A stretch of 6,115 nucleotides of DNA from Eubacteriales bacterium (GCA_028703645.1 JAQVML010000097.1:1-6115); one strand, 5' to 3'; counted from the first letter of the stretch, positions 1 through 5,454 are shown. The notes: a model not told the origin generated them from the sequence alone. Program-made: numbers and translations.

Positions 1-341
1 GCGTTTCCGTCTACAACACGCATTTTTCCTATGAATCTGCCGACCTCCGTAAAAAGCAGTTTTCGGAAGTGCTGAAGATGATGAACGCGGATCAAAACGA
101 ATATAAGATTCTGACGGGCGACTTCAACGCGCAGGAAAGCGAATTTTATAGTTTTAAGAGGAGCTACCATGTTGTCAACACCGGTGCGACGAAGTTCTAT
201 AACTATTCCAACAAGAGAATCGGAATGTTGCAGATCGACAACATCATCGTTTCGAAAAACATCACGGTACTCAACGCACGCGCGATTCCGAACGAGTATT
301 CCGATCACTATCCGCTGTTTGCGTTCCTCTCGCTGAACTAA
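1..341 (+). CDS. Endonuclease/exonuclease/phosphatase family protein, C-terminal part
   Basis: Partial gene whose 5' end lies before the window; the reading frame is open from base 3 and stops with TAA at 339-341, leaving 112 visible residues. The visible part carries the C-terminal signatures of the EEP (DNase I-like) phosphohydrolase fold. There is a VYNTHF strand with the conserved His near the left edge, then LTGDFNA (metal- and phosphate-binding Asp and Asn), then IDNIIVS, and last SDHYPLFAFL with the catalytic Asp-His pair. These enzymes cut phosphodiester or phosphomonoester bonds in a metal-dependent way. The family also covers sphingomyelinases, nucleases and inositol phosphatases, and the substrate cannot be told from this end. 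Any signal peptide would be outside the window. It is followed after 26 bases by a terminator and converges on gapA. Confidence 0.85.
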   Translation, partial: VSVYNTHFSYESADLRKKQFSEVLKMMNADQNEYKILTGDFNAQESEFYSFKRSYHVVNTGATKFYNYSNKRIGMLQIDNIIVSKNITVLNARAIPNEYSDHYPLFAFLSLN

Positions 342-367
342 TCGGGAAAACGATAAAAGCTCTTTAC

Positions 368-400
368 ACAGGCTCTACGGCTTTCGTAGAGTCTGTTTTC
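368..400 (+). terminator. Rho-independent terminator of the EEP-family gene
   Basis: A 12-bp stem (368-379 with 385-396, one G-T pair) encloses a 5-base loop and runs into TTTTCT. It sits 26 bases after the stop codon of the EEP-family gene, on the strand expected for its terminator. Confidence 0.85.
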
Positions 401-405
401 TGCGC

Positions 406-438
406 AAAAAAGAGAGAGCGGGGTTACCGCTCTCTCTT
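406..438 (-). terminator. Rho-independent terminator of gapA
   Basis: A perfect 12-bp stem (410-421 with 427-438) with a 5-base loop. Read on the minus strand it is followed by a run of T (the complement of the A run at 406-411). It begins 15 bases after the gapA stop codon. It lies back to back with the plus-strand terminator, so each convergent gene has its own hairpin. Confidence 0.9.
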
Positions 439-453
439 ACGCTTGAGATTGAA

Positions 454-1467
454 TTACTTCGCGTCGACCTTCGCCATGTGCGTGATCAGGTCGAGCACTT
501 TGTTGGAATAACCCCACTCGTTGTCATACCAGGCGACGAGCTTGACAAAGTGATCGTTCAGGCTGATGCCTGCATCGGCGTCAAAGATCGAGGTGCGCGG
601 ATCGGAGTAGAAGTCCGAAGAAACAACTTTATCCTCGGTGTAACCGATGATGCCTTTCCATTCCGGTGCTTCGGAAGCGGCCTTCATGACGGCTTTGATC
701 TCGTCATAGGTGGCGCCCTTCTCAAGACGGACGGTGAGGTCAACAACGGAGACATCCGGCGTCGGAACGCGCAGAGACATACCGGTGAGCTTGCCGTTGA
801 GGGAGGGGATAACCTTGCCGACGGCCTTGGCAGCGCCGGTGGAGCTGGGGATGATGTTGTGCGCTGCCGCACGGCCGCCGCGCCAATCCTTCTTGGAAGG
901 ACCGTCAACGGTCTTCTGCGTCGCGGTGATGGAGTGAACGGTCGTCATGAGGCCTTCGACGATGCCGAAGTTGTCATGGATGACCTTCGCCAGAGGCGCG
1001 AGGCAGTTCGTGGTGCAGGACGCGTTGGAAACGACCTTCATGTCCTTGGTGTACTTATCCTGGTTGACGCCCATGACGAACATCGGCGCATCTGCCGACG
1101 GAGCGGAGATGACAACCTTCTTGGCGCCGCCCGCAAAGTGTGCGCTCGCCTTTTCGGTGGTGGTGAAGATACCGGTGGATTCCACGACGTATTCCGCGCC
1201 GCAATCTTTCCACGGGATCTCGTTCGCGTTCATGCAAGCATAAACCGCAGTTTCTTCGCCGTTGACGACGAGTTTGCCATCCTTGATGGAGATATCTCCC
1301 TTGAACTGACCATGAACGGTGTCGTAACGGAGCATGTAAACCATGTAGTCGAGGTCGATGAACGGATCGTTCACGCCGACGACTTCGATTTCGGGGTTGG
1401 CTGCGGCTGCGCGGAATACCAGGCGGCCAATACGGCCAAAGCCATTGATGCCTACTTTGATTGCCAT
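454..1467 (-). CDS. gapA: Glyceraldehyde-3-phosphate dehydrogenase, type I (NAD-dependent)
   Basis: Oxidises and phosphorylates glyceraldehyde 3-phosphate to 1,3-bisphosphoglycerate in cytosolic glycolysis, normally as a homotetramer. The product is 337 residues, the usual length. The N-terminal Rossmann fold starts with KVGINGFGRIGR (4-15), and VND at 32-34 places Asp34 where NAD-preferring enzymes hold the adenosine ribose. The active site is SNASCTTNCLAP, with the nucleophile Cys151 and the base His178 in TTVHS. The C-terminal WYDNEWGYSN motif is intact. The frame stays open upstream to an ATG at 1512, but the ATG at 1467 is chosen because MAIKVGINGFG is the family N-terminus and AAAGGAGAA lies 8-9 bases before it. 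It has a promoter at about 1598-1626 and its own terminator, and is probably monocistronic. Several stretches (DPFIDLDYMVYM, SAPSADAPMFVMGVN) resemble the E. coli GapA/eukaryotic branch more than the Bacillus branch, judged by eye. Confidence 0.98.
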   Translation of the reverse strand: MAIKVGINGFGRIGRLVFRAAAANPEIEVVGVNDPFIDLDYMVYMLRYDTVHGQFKGDISIKDGKLVVNGEETAVYACMNANEIPWKDCGAEYVVESTGIFTTTEKASAHFAGGAKKVVISAPSADAPMFVMGVNQDKYTKDMKVVSNASCTTNCLAPLAKVIHDNFGIVEGLMTTVHSITATQKTVDGPSKKDWRGGRAAAHNIIPSSTGAAKAVGKVIPSLNGKLTGMSLRVPTPDVSVVDLTVRLEKGATYDEIKAVMKAASEAPEWKGIIGYTEDKVVSSDFYSDPRTSIFDADAGISLNDHFVKLVAWYDNEWGYSNKVLDLITHMAKVDAK

Positions 1468-1474
1468 ATCTATG

Positions 1475-1481
1475 TTCTCCT
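1475..1481 (-). promoter_or_regulatory. Ribosome binding site that fixes the gapA start
   Basis: The minus strand reads AGGAGAA, 7 bases before the ATG at 1467. It lies inside the in-frame extension that reaches 1512, so it argues against the longer N-terminus. Confidence 0.85.
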
Positions 1482-1597
1482 TTTTATGATATACGATGTC
1501 ATTTTCGAGCAAAGCATGGATTTTCCTGCGATATCAGTCTTACCGGTCGGAAACAAACCAATCTGAGCGAAGAAAATTTACTCTTAAAGCCCAAAGT

Positions 1598-1626
1598 ATT
1601 GTACAATATCCAGACGATATCCGCAA
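1598..1626 (-). promoter_or_regulatory. Sigma-A-type promoter for gapA
   Basis: On the minus strand TTGCGG (1621-1626) and TACAAT (1598-1603) are separated by 17 bases. The -10 matches the consensus at 5 of 6 positions and the -35 at 3 of 6. Transcription would start near 1591, giving an untranslated leader of about 124 bases. No riboswitch or T-box core was recognised in that leader. Confidence 0.6.
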
Positions 1627-1664
1627 GAAAAAACTTTCTTAGTCCACCAAACAAATCAGATGAT

Positions 1665-1697
1665 TCGCTCGTGCGGTATCGATTTGGACACGAGCGA
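1665..1697 (-). other. Perfect 9-bp inverted repeat after the glycosyltransferase gene
   Basis: TCGCTCGTG (1665-1673) and CACGAGCGA (1689-1697) form a perfect 9-bp stem with a 15-base loop, starting 5 bases past the glycosyltransferase stop. On the minus strand no T run follows, so it is not a canonical intrinsic terminator. It could be a weak or Rho-assisted 3' end, an mRNA-stabilising hairpin, or a protein site upstream of the gapA promoter. Confidence 0.45.
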
Positions 1698-1701
1698 CGC
1701 G

Positions 1702-2640
1702 CTAGTCCAGGTTGTGCTTTTCGGAGACGATGTAGAGCGGGCGTCCCTTCACTTCGTCATACATTCTGCCCAGATACATGCCCTGCAATCCCATAAAGAA
1801 CAGCGTCAATCCCTGCACGAAAACGATTCCGCAGGCAGCCCAGAGCCAGGGAGCAACGCCGGACACGATTGCGAGCACGATCAGCGCGATGAGGCCCAAC
1901 CCGGAGAGCACCATCAACCCGATGCCAAACGTCATCGGCAGCGTCAGCGGCTTATCGGAAAAGCCGGTAATACCGTCGCTGGCCAAACGGAGCATCTTCT
2001 TGAGCGTATACTTCGTTTTGCCCGCAAAGCGCTCTTGCCGCTCGTATTCGATCGGAACCGCGTTGTAGCCCATCCACGCGGACATGCCGCGCAGGAAACG
2101 GTTATGCTCGCGCATCTGCAAAAACACATCCGCAACATTGCGCCCGATCAGGCGAAAATCGCCCGTATCGAGGGGGATGGGGTATGCGCTCATCCAGGCA
2201 AGCAGACGGTAATACATGCTTGCCGTCAGTTTCTTTAGGAAGGTTTCGCCTTTGCGCTTGAGGCGCTTCCCGTAGACGATATCCGCGCCGTTTTCCCACA
2301 TGCGCACCATCTCGGGAATCAACTCCGGCGGGTCTTGCAAATCGACGTCGATGATGATCAGCGCGTCGCCTTTTGCCGCGTCCATTCCGCAGGTGACGGC
2401 GAGCTGATGACCAAAGTTTCTGGAAAATGAGAGCACTTTTACTTGCAGGTGCGCTTGCGCCAGCTCGCGCAGTTGATCAAGCGTGTGATCCCGGCTGCCA
2501 TCGTTGATATAGATGATCTCGTAGGCATAGCCGGTCTTTTGCATAGCGGCGTCCATGCGGACAAAGGAATCTTTGAGTACTTCCTGCTCGTTGAATACGG
2601 GGATGATGAGAGACAACAAGCGTTGCTTGGCTGAATCCAT
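1702..2640 (-). CDS. Membrane glycosyltransferase family 2, GtrB/DPM1-like
   Basis: Likely transfers a sugar from a nucleotide sugar to a polyprenyl phosphate at the inner face of the cytoplasmic membrane, supplying envelope or teichoic-acid-like glycosylation. This follows from family knowledge; the sugar is not readable. The 312-residue product has a GT-A domain: SLIIPVFNE (10-18), INDGS (45-49), SFSRNFGHQ (71-79) and the metal-binding DVDLQDPPE (98-106). TGDFRL (159-164), NRFLRG (180-185) and FAGKTKY (205-211) are typical of the bacterial DPM1-like group. Two hydrophobic helices follow at about 236-259 and 265-290, with a short polar tail, the usual GtrB layout. The start at 2640 has GGAGGAA 7 bases upstream. 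It has its own promoter and is divergent from fba. No GtrA-type flippase lies beside it. B. subtilis YkoT and Synechocystis GtrB are relatives of the same type. Confidence 0.92.
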   Translation of the reverse strand: MDSAKQRLLSLIIPVFNEQEVLKDSFVRMDAAMQKTGYAYEIIYINDGSRDHTLDQLRELAQAHLQVKVLSFSRNFGHQLAVTCGMDAAKGDALIIIDVDLQDPPELIPEMVRMWENGADIVYGKRLKRKGETFLKKLTASMYYRLLAWMSAYPIPLDTGDFRLIGRNVADVFLQMREHNRFLRGMSAWMGYNAVPIEYERQERFAGKTKYTLKKMLRLASDGITGFSDKPLTLPMTFGIGLMVLSGLGLIALIVLAIVSGVAPWLWAACGIVFVQGLTLFFMGLQGMYLGRMYDEVKGRPLYIVSEKHNLD

Positions 2641-2662
2641 GGAATACTTCCTCCAAATTGAA

Positions 2663-2680
2663 CCCGCTTCATCCTGCGGG
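2663..2680 (-). other. Small hairpin in the glycosyltransferase mRNA leader
   Basis: CCCGC and GCGGG (2663-2667 and 2676-2680) form a 5-bp all-GC stem with an 8-base loop. It lies 8 bases before the ribosome binding site (2648-2654) in the minus-strand leader. It may affect translation or be chance. Confidence 0.35.
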
Positions 2681-2705
2681 CATCATTCGTTTCTGCTCAA
2701 AGCAT

Positions 2706-2734
2706 AGTATAGCGCAAAGCGAGGTGAAAGACAA
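2706..2734 (-). promoter_or_regulatory. Sigma-A-type promoter for the glycosyltransferase gene
   Basis: On the minus strand TTGTCT (2729-2734) and TATACT (2706-2711) have exactly 17 bases between them, matching consensus at 4 of 6 and 5 of 6 positions. The predicted start near 2699 leaves a leader of about 60 bases. Confidence 0.7.
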
Positions 2735-2777
2735 TTGAGCGAAGAGGCTTTCCGTTTTGTTCCAGCTGACCTGAATC

Positions 2778-2820
2778 GCCCGAAAATTGGCTTTTGTAGG
2801 AACTTACAAGCCGAATGGGC
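2778..2820. other. Imperfect inverted repeat between the divergent promoters
   Basis: GCCC (2778-2781) pairs with GGGC (2817-2820), GGCTT (2789-2793) with AAGCC (2808-2812), and GTA (2796-2798) with TAC (2805-2807) around a GGAACT loop. There is an internal asymmetry and a two-base bulge. On the plus strand AATTTTT follows, giving a terminator-like form, but no plus-strand gene precedes it. The element ends 9 bases before the -35 of the fba promoter. An operator or a block to antisense transcription are both possible. Confidence 0.45.
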
Positions 2821-2829
2821 AATTTTTCG

Positions 2830-2857
2830 TTGCAATTTAGGCGTCATGTGATAGAAT
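2830..2857 (+). promoter_or_regulatory. Promoter for fba, extended -10 type
   Basis: TTGCAA (2830-2835), a 16-base spacer and TAGAAT (2852-2857), preceded by TG one base upstream (TGATAGAAT). Transcription would start near 2864, about 50 bases before the start codon. The -35 and spacer closely match those of the tRNA-Ser promoter at 4714-4732. Confidence 0.7.
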
Positions 2858-2879
2858 ACGTAACGAAAGAACAAGACAA

Positions 2880-2896
2880 TTGATCCAACCGATCAA
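2880..2896 (+). other. Inverted repeat in the fba leader
   Basis: TTGATC-CAACC-GATCAA is a perfect 6-bp inverted repeat with a 5-base centre. It lies between the predicted transcription start and the AAGGAG ribosome binding site. The symmetry and position would suit a repressor operator or a small leader hairpin. Confidence 0.45.
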
Positions 2897-2914
2897 GAAA
2901 AGGAGATAGTTCAC

Positions 2915-3850
2915 ATGCCTATCGTAACCAGCAAAAAGATGTTTGCGGACGCATATGCCGGAGGCTATGCCATCGGCGCGTTCAACGTCAACAACATGGA
3001 GATCATTCAGGGCATCACCGAAGCCGCCAAGGGGCTCAAAGCTCCGCTGATCCTGCAGGTCAGCTCCGGCGCGCGCAAATACGCCAACCACACCTATCTC
3101 ATGAAGCTCATCGAGGCAGCCTGCATTGAGACAGACCTGCCCATCTGCGTTCACCTTGACCACGGCGACACGTTTGAACTCTGCAAAAGCTGCATCGACG
3201 GTGGATTCTCCTCGGTTATGATCGATGGATCGCACCACGGCTACGAAGAGAACGTCAAGCTCACCCGTCAGGTCGTTGAGTATGCGCATGATCACGGCGT
3301 TGTGGTCGAAGGCGAACTCGGCCGTCTCGAAGGCGTTGAGGACGACGTGAAGGTCGCGGCAGGCGAAGGCAGCTACACCGATCCCGATCAGGTGCAGGAC
3401 TTTGTCAATCGCACCGGCGTGGACTCGCTGGCGATCGCCATCGGCACCAGCCACGGCGCATATAAGTTTAAGCCCGGCACCAAGCCGCAGCTGAGATTCG
3501 ACATCCTCACCGAAGTCGAAAAGCGTCTGCCCGGGTTCCCGATCGTGCTGCACGGCGCCTCCAGCGTCATTCCGGAGTTCGTGAAGATGATCAACGAAAA
3601 CGGCGGCAACATGCCGGATGCCATCGGCGTTCCGGAAGACATGCTCCGCGAAGCTGCCCGCATGGCGGTCTGCAAGATCAACATCGACAGCGACCTGCGT
3701 CTTGCCATGACGGCGACGATCCGCAAGTATTTCAACGACAACCCCAGCCACTTTGACCCGCGCCAGTATCTCAAGCCCGCGCGCGAGGCGATCAAAGCCA
3801 TGGTCGAGCACAAGATCACGACCGTGCTCGGTTGCGAAGGCAAAGCGTAA
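2915..3850 (+). CDS. fba: Class II fructose-1,6-bisphosphate aldolase
   Basis: Zinc-dependent enzyme that cleaves fructose 1,6-bisphosphate to glyceraldehyde 3-phosphate and dihydroxyacetone phosphate, and runs the reverse step in gluconeogenesis, in the cytosol. The 311-residue TIM barrel is full length. VHLDHG (79-84) holds catalytic Asp82 and zinc ligand His83. GSHHGYEEN (105-113) and VEGELGRLEG (131-140, with the second acidic site near Glu134) follow. GTSHGAY (177-183, zinc ligand His180), LHGASS (212-217, zinc ligand His213) and KINIDSDLR (254-262, phosphate binding) complete the site. The length and form fit the 'various bacterial and amitochondriate protist' class II group rather than the shorter Bacillus FbaA; this is judged from memory. 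AAAAGGAGA lies 8 bases before the ATG. It has its own promoter and strong terminator, so it is probably transcribed alone. Codons are strongly biased to C-ending forms, as in gapA. Confidence 0.98.
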   Translation: MPIVTSKKMFADAYAGGYAIGAFNVNNMEIIQGITEAAKGLKAPLILQVSSGARKYANHTYLMKLIEAACIETDLPICVHLDHGDTFELCKSCIDGGFSSVMIDGSHHGYEENVKLTRQVVEYAHDHGVVVEGELGRLEGVEDDVKVAAGEGSYTDPDQVQDFVNRTGVDSLAIAIGTSHGAYKFKPGTKPQLRFDILTEVEKRLPGFPIVLHGASSVIPEFVKMINENGGNMPDAIGVPEDMLREAARMAVCKINIDSDLRLAMTATIRKYFNDNPSHFDPRQYLKPAREAIKAMVEHKITTVLGCEGKA

Positions 3851-3864
3851 GAAGCGAATTCCAC

Positions 3865-3889
3865 AAAATGCCCTTCGGGGCATTTTTTT
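3865..3889 (+). terminator. Rho-independent terminator of fba
   Basis: AAAATGCCC, a TTCG tetraloop and GGGCATTTT form a perfect 9-bp stem (3865-3873 with 3878-3886), continuing into seven T (3883-3889). It starts 14 bases after the fba stop codon. Confidence 0.95.
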
Positions 3890-3906
3890 ATTTCCGAGAA
3901 AGCCTA

Positions 3907-3915
3907 TGGTATAAT
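3907..3915 (+). promoter_or_regulatory. Extended -10 promoter for the TrkA-C membrane protein gene
   Basis: TGGTATAAT is a perfect -10 hexamer (3910-3915) with the TGn extension. The -35 position (3887-3892, TTTATT) is poor and falls in the T run of the fba terminator, so recognition would rely on the extended -10. The start near 3922 leaves a leader of about 60 bases. Confidence 0.7.
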
Positions 3916-3982
3916 AGACACAGGCTATTTTTGTTGCAGTTTTGGAACATCATTTATTACAATGCAAGCATCGCGAGGAATT

Positions 3983-4654
3983 ATGAGTCTAGTCATATTT
4001 TTAATTCTATTTATTCTAATTTGGTTTCTTGTTGAAATTCTTGCTATCGTGATGAAACTGACCGGTTTGGAGTTGAGTAAAGCACGATTTCAACTGATCT
4101 CCATTCTCACGCACACAGGGTTTACGACGCGCGAATCGGAACTGATTGTGCAACATCCGACGCGCCGCAAAATCGCCAGCGCTGTAATGATTATCAGCTA
4201 CGTTGCGCAGATTACGTTGATTACGCTGCTTTTTAATGTGCTTACGCAAGCTGCTCAAAACATGTTAGGCACCGCGATTGCACTATCGATTTTGGTGCTC
4301 TTTGTTATGGTTGTATCGCAAAGCAAGTTTCTCGCTGACCGATTTGATCGCATCACCGAACGGTTGCTCAAGAATAGAATAAAGAAGGTAAACAGCAACG
4401 ATAGAATAGAGCAGATCTTAAACCTCAGCCCCGAATTCAGCATCTATGAGTTGATTGTGGACGTAGACAGTTTCATTTGCGATAAATCATTAAGTGAATT
4501 GAAACTAAAGGAACACTTTATCCAAATTCTAAAAATCGATCGCGGCTCCGAGATGATCGACTTTCCGAAAGCAAATACGAGAGTGCTGGCGGGCGATCGG
4601 ATGATCGTATATGGCAAGATTGATGCGTTAACAGAGATGATTATGAAACAGTAA
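3983..4654 (+). CDS. Membrane protein with C-terminal TrkA-C (RCK_C) domain
   Basis: Function not established; the domain layout points to potassium or other ion transport, or its regulation, at the cytoplasmic membrane. The product is 223 residues. A strongly hydrophobic helix spans about 2-24. A segment at 34-50 ends in THTGFTT and is followed by the basic HPTRRK stretch (58-63). Two more helices lie at about 64-87 and 95-112. After a charged linker (115-150) a TrkA-C-like domain occupies about 152-221 (SIYELIVDVDS near its start, VLAGDRMIVYG near its end). In KtrA and related proteins this domain binds ligands, including cyclic di-AMP. An in-frame ATG at 3962 lacks a ribosome binding site; the ATG at 3983 has GAGGA just before it and is preferred. 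The gene is visibly richer in A and T than fba or gapA. It is followed 111 bases later by a tRNA gene with its own promoter. Confidence 0.8.
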   Translation: MSLVIFLILFILIWFLVEILAIVMKLTGLELSKARFQLISILTHTGFTTRESELIVQHPTRRKIASAVMIISYVAQITLITLLFNVLTQAAQNMLGTAIALSILVLFVMVVSQSKFLADRFDRITERLLKNRIKKVNSNDRIEQILNLSPEFSIYELIVDVDSFICDKSLSELKLKEHFIQILKIDRGSEMIDFPKANTRVLAGDRMIVYGKIDALTEMIMKQ

Positions 4655-4685
4655 CTTCGCTCGAACAATTGAGTGAGATTCCAAC

Positions 4686-4704
4686 AAAAGACGTGCGCGT
4701 TTTT
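4686..4704 (+). terminator. Possible weak terminator after the TrkA-C gene
   Basis: AAAA-G-ACG, loop TGCG, then CGT-TTTT gives a short stem with one bulged base and ends in a T run. Only three stem pairs are near GC strength, so it may not work. No better terminator was found between 4655 and the tRNA promoter. Confidence 0.25.
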
Positions 4705-4715
4705 GAAACAAACCG

Positions 4716-4744
4716 TTGCAATCTTGGCGACAGTTCAGTATAAT
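4716..4744 (+). promoter_or_regulatory. Promoter for tRNA-Ser
   Basis: TTGCAA (4716-4721), a 17-base spacer and a perfect TATAAT (4739-4744). The expected start near 4751 is about 15 bases before the mature tRNA. Confidence 0.85.
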
Positions 4745-4765
4745 AACTTTTGCGCGAACATTCTT

Positions 4766-4853
4766 GGAGGGTTGTCAGAGTGGTCGATCGTGCGGCACTC
4801 GAAATGCCGTGTCCCGAAAGGGACCCAGGGTTCGAATCCCTGGCCCTCCGCCA
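4766..4853 (+). tRNA. tRNA-Ser(CGA)
   Basis: Serine tRNA reading UCG codons, 88 bases including an encoded CCA (4851-4853). GGAGGGT (4766-4772) pairs with the 3' acceptor strand GCCCTCC, with one G-T pair at its base. The anticodon stem CGGCA/TGCCG carries the loop CTCGAAA with anticodon CGA at 4800-4802. A long variable arm (GTCCCGAAAGGGAC) marks it as class II, as expected for serine. The T arm CAGGG-TTCGAAT-CCCTG is canonical. It has its own promoter and terminator and appears to be a single-tRNA unit. Confidence 0.97.
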
Positions 4854-4858
4854 GGAGA

Positions 4859-4900
4859 AACGCACTCTTATTCACACAGGATGAGAGTGCGTTCTTTTTT
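4859..4900 (+). terminator. Rho-independent terminator after tRNA-Ser
   Basis: AACGCACTCT (4859-4868) pairs perfectly with AGAGTGCGTT (4884-4893). Three more pairs, one of them T-G, extend the stem inward to a 9-base loop. CTTTTTT follows. It begins 5 bases after the CCA end. Confidence 0.95.
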
Positions 4901-4935
4901 ATCAACAGATCACAAAACCAACATTCAGGTGAAAT

Positions 4936-5427
4936 ATGCAAATTCAAATCATGGCTTACCAAAAACAAGAGATCGAACAAGCAATCGAAATTTGGAACCA
5001 AATCGTTGAGGAAGGCGTCGCGTTTCCGCAGAAGGAGCCGCTGACGGCGCAATCGGGAGACGAATTCTTCTTGTCGCAATCCTACACGGGGATTGGAAAG
5101 GATGCGGCAACGGGCGAGGTGCTGGGCCTCTATATTCTGCATCCCAACAACATTGGCCGCTGCGGACACATCTGTAACGCAAGCTATGCGGTAAACAAGC
5201 GCGCAAGAAGGCAAGGCGTTGGCGAAGCACTGGTGAAAGACTGCATGCAGCAGGCGAAGACGATCGGATTTCGTATTTTGCAATTCAACGCGGTGGTCAA
5301 AACCAATGCCTCCGCGCTGCATCTTTACAAGAAACTTGGCTTTACACAACTTGGCGTGATTCCGGGCGGATTTCGTCTCAACAACGGAACGTATGAGGAC
5401 ATCATTCCGCACTATATTGTTTTATAA
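4936..5427 (+). CDS. GNAT family N-acetyltransferase
   Basis: Predicted cytosolic acetyl-CoA-dependent N-acetyltransferase of 163 residues; the acceptor is unknown. After an N-terminal helix (about 10-26) come the beta strand VLGLYILHPN (62-71) and NASYAVNKRARRQGVGEAL (81-99). The latter is GNAT motif A, with the acetyl-CoA pyrophosphate loop R91-x-x-G94-x-G96. Motif B follows with FNAVVKTNASALHLYKKLGF (117-136), including the conserved Asn-Ala and Tyr131. The C-terminus has GGFRL and YEDIIPHY. AGGTGA lies 3 bases before the ATG; a second in-frame ATG at 4951 has no such site. No clear promoter lies between the tRNA terminator and this gene, so it may use read-through or a poorly matching promoter. 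It leads a probable three-gene unit, with the next gene 27 bases downstream. Confidence 0.9.
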   Translation: MQIQIMAYQKQEIEQAIEIWNQIVEEGVAFPQKEPLTAQSGDEFFLSQSYTGIGKDAATGEVLGLYILHPNNIGRCGHICNASYAVNKRARRQGVGEALVKDCMQQAKTIGFRILQFNAVVKTNASALHLYKKLGFTQLGVIPGGFRLNNGTYEDIIPHYIVL

Positions 5428-5454
5428 TGCGCGATCAGAAAGAGGGTGACTTGC

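Noticed and set aside
1468..1512. N-terminal extension of gapA to the ATG at 1512
   Set aside because: The extension contains the ribosome binding site for the ATG at 1467 and does not resemble any GAPDH N-terminus.
478..1566. Long open frame of 362 codons antisense to gapA
   Set aside because: It mirrors the strongly biased codons of gapA, has no ribosome binding site I can see, and its translation is low-complexity in character (rich in R, D, G, V) with no recognisable domain.
1660..2238. Plus-strand frame of 192 codons over the glycosyltransferase gene
   Set aside because: It is antisense to a well-supported GT2 gene with intact motifs, and has no ribosome binding site or domain of its own.
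2837..3883. Long open frame of 348 codons antisense to fba
   Set aside because: Same cause: codon bias of a highly expressed gene keeps the opposite strand open. It also runs through the fba terminator and promoter and shows no domain.
4766..4853. tRNA-Ser as a phage or island attachment site
   Set aside because: Serine tRNA genes are common integration sites, but there is no integrase and no repeat of the tRNA 3' end in the window.
4735..5412. Antisense frame of 225 codons across tRNA-Ser, its terminator and the GNAT gene
   Set aside because: It crosses an intact tRNA gene and a clear GNAT coding region on the other strand, so it cannot be a sensible gene.
5423..5428. TATAAT at the end of the GNAT gene as a promoter for the PNPOx-fold gene
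   Set aside because: No -35-like hexamer lies at 16-18 bases and there is no TGn extension; the short spacing favours co-transcription instead.
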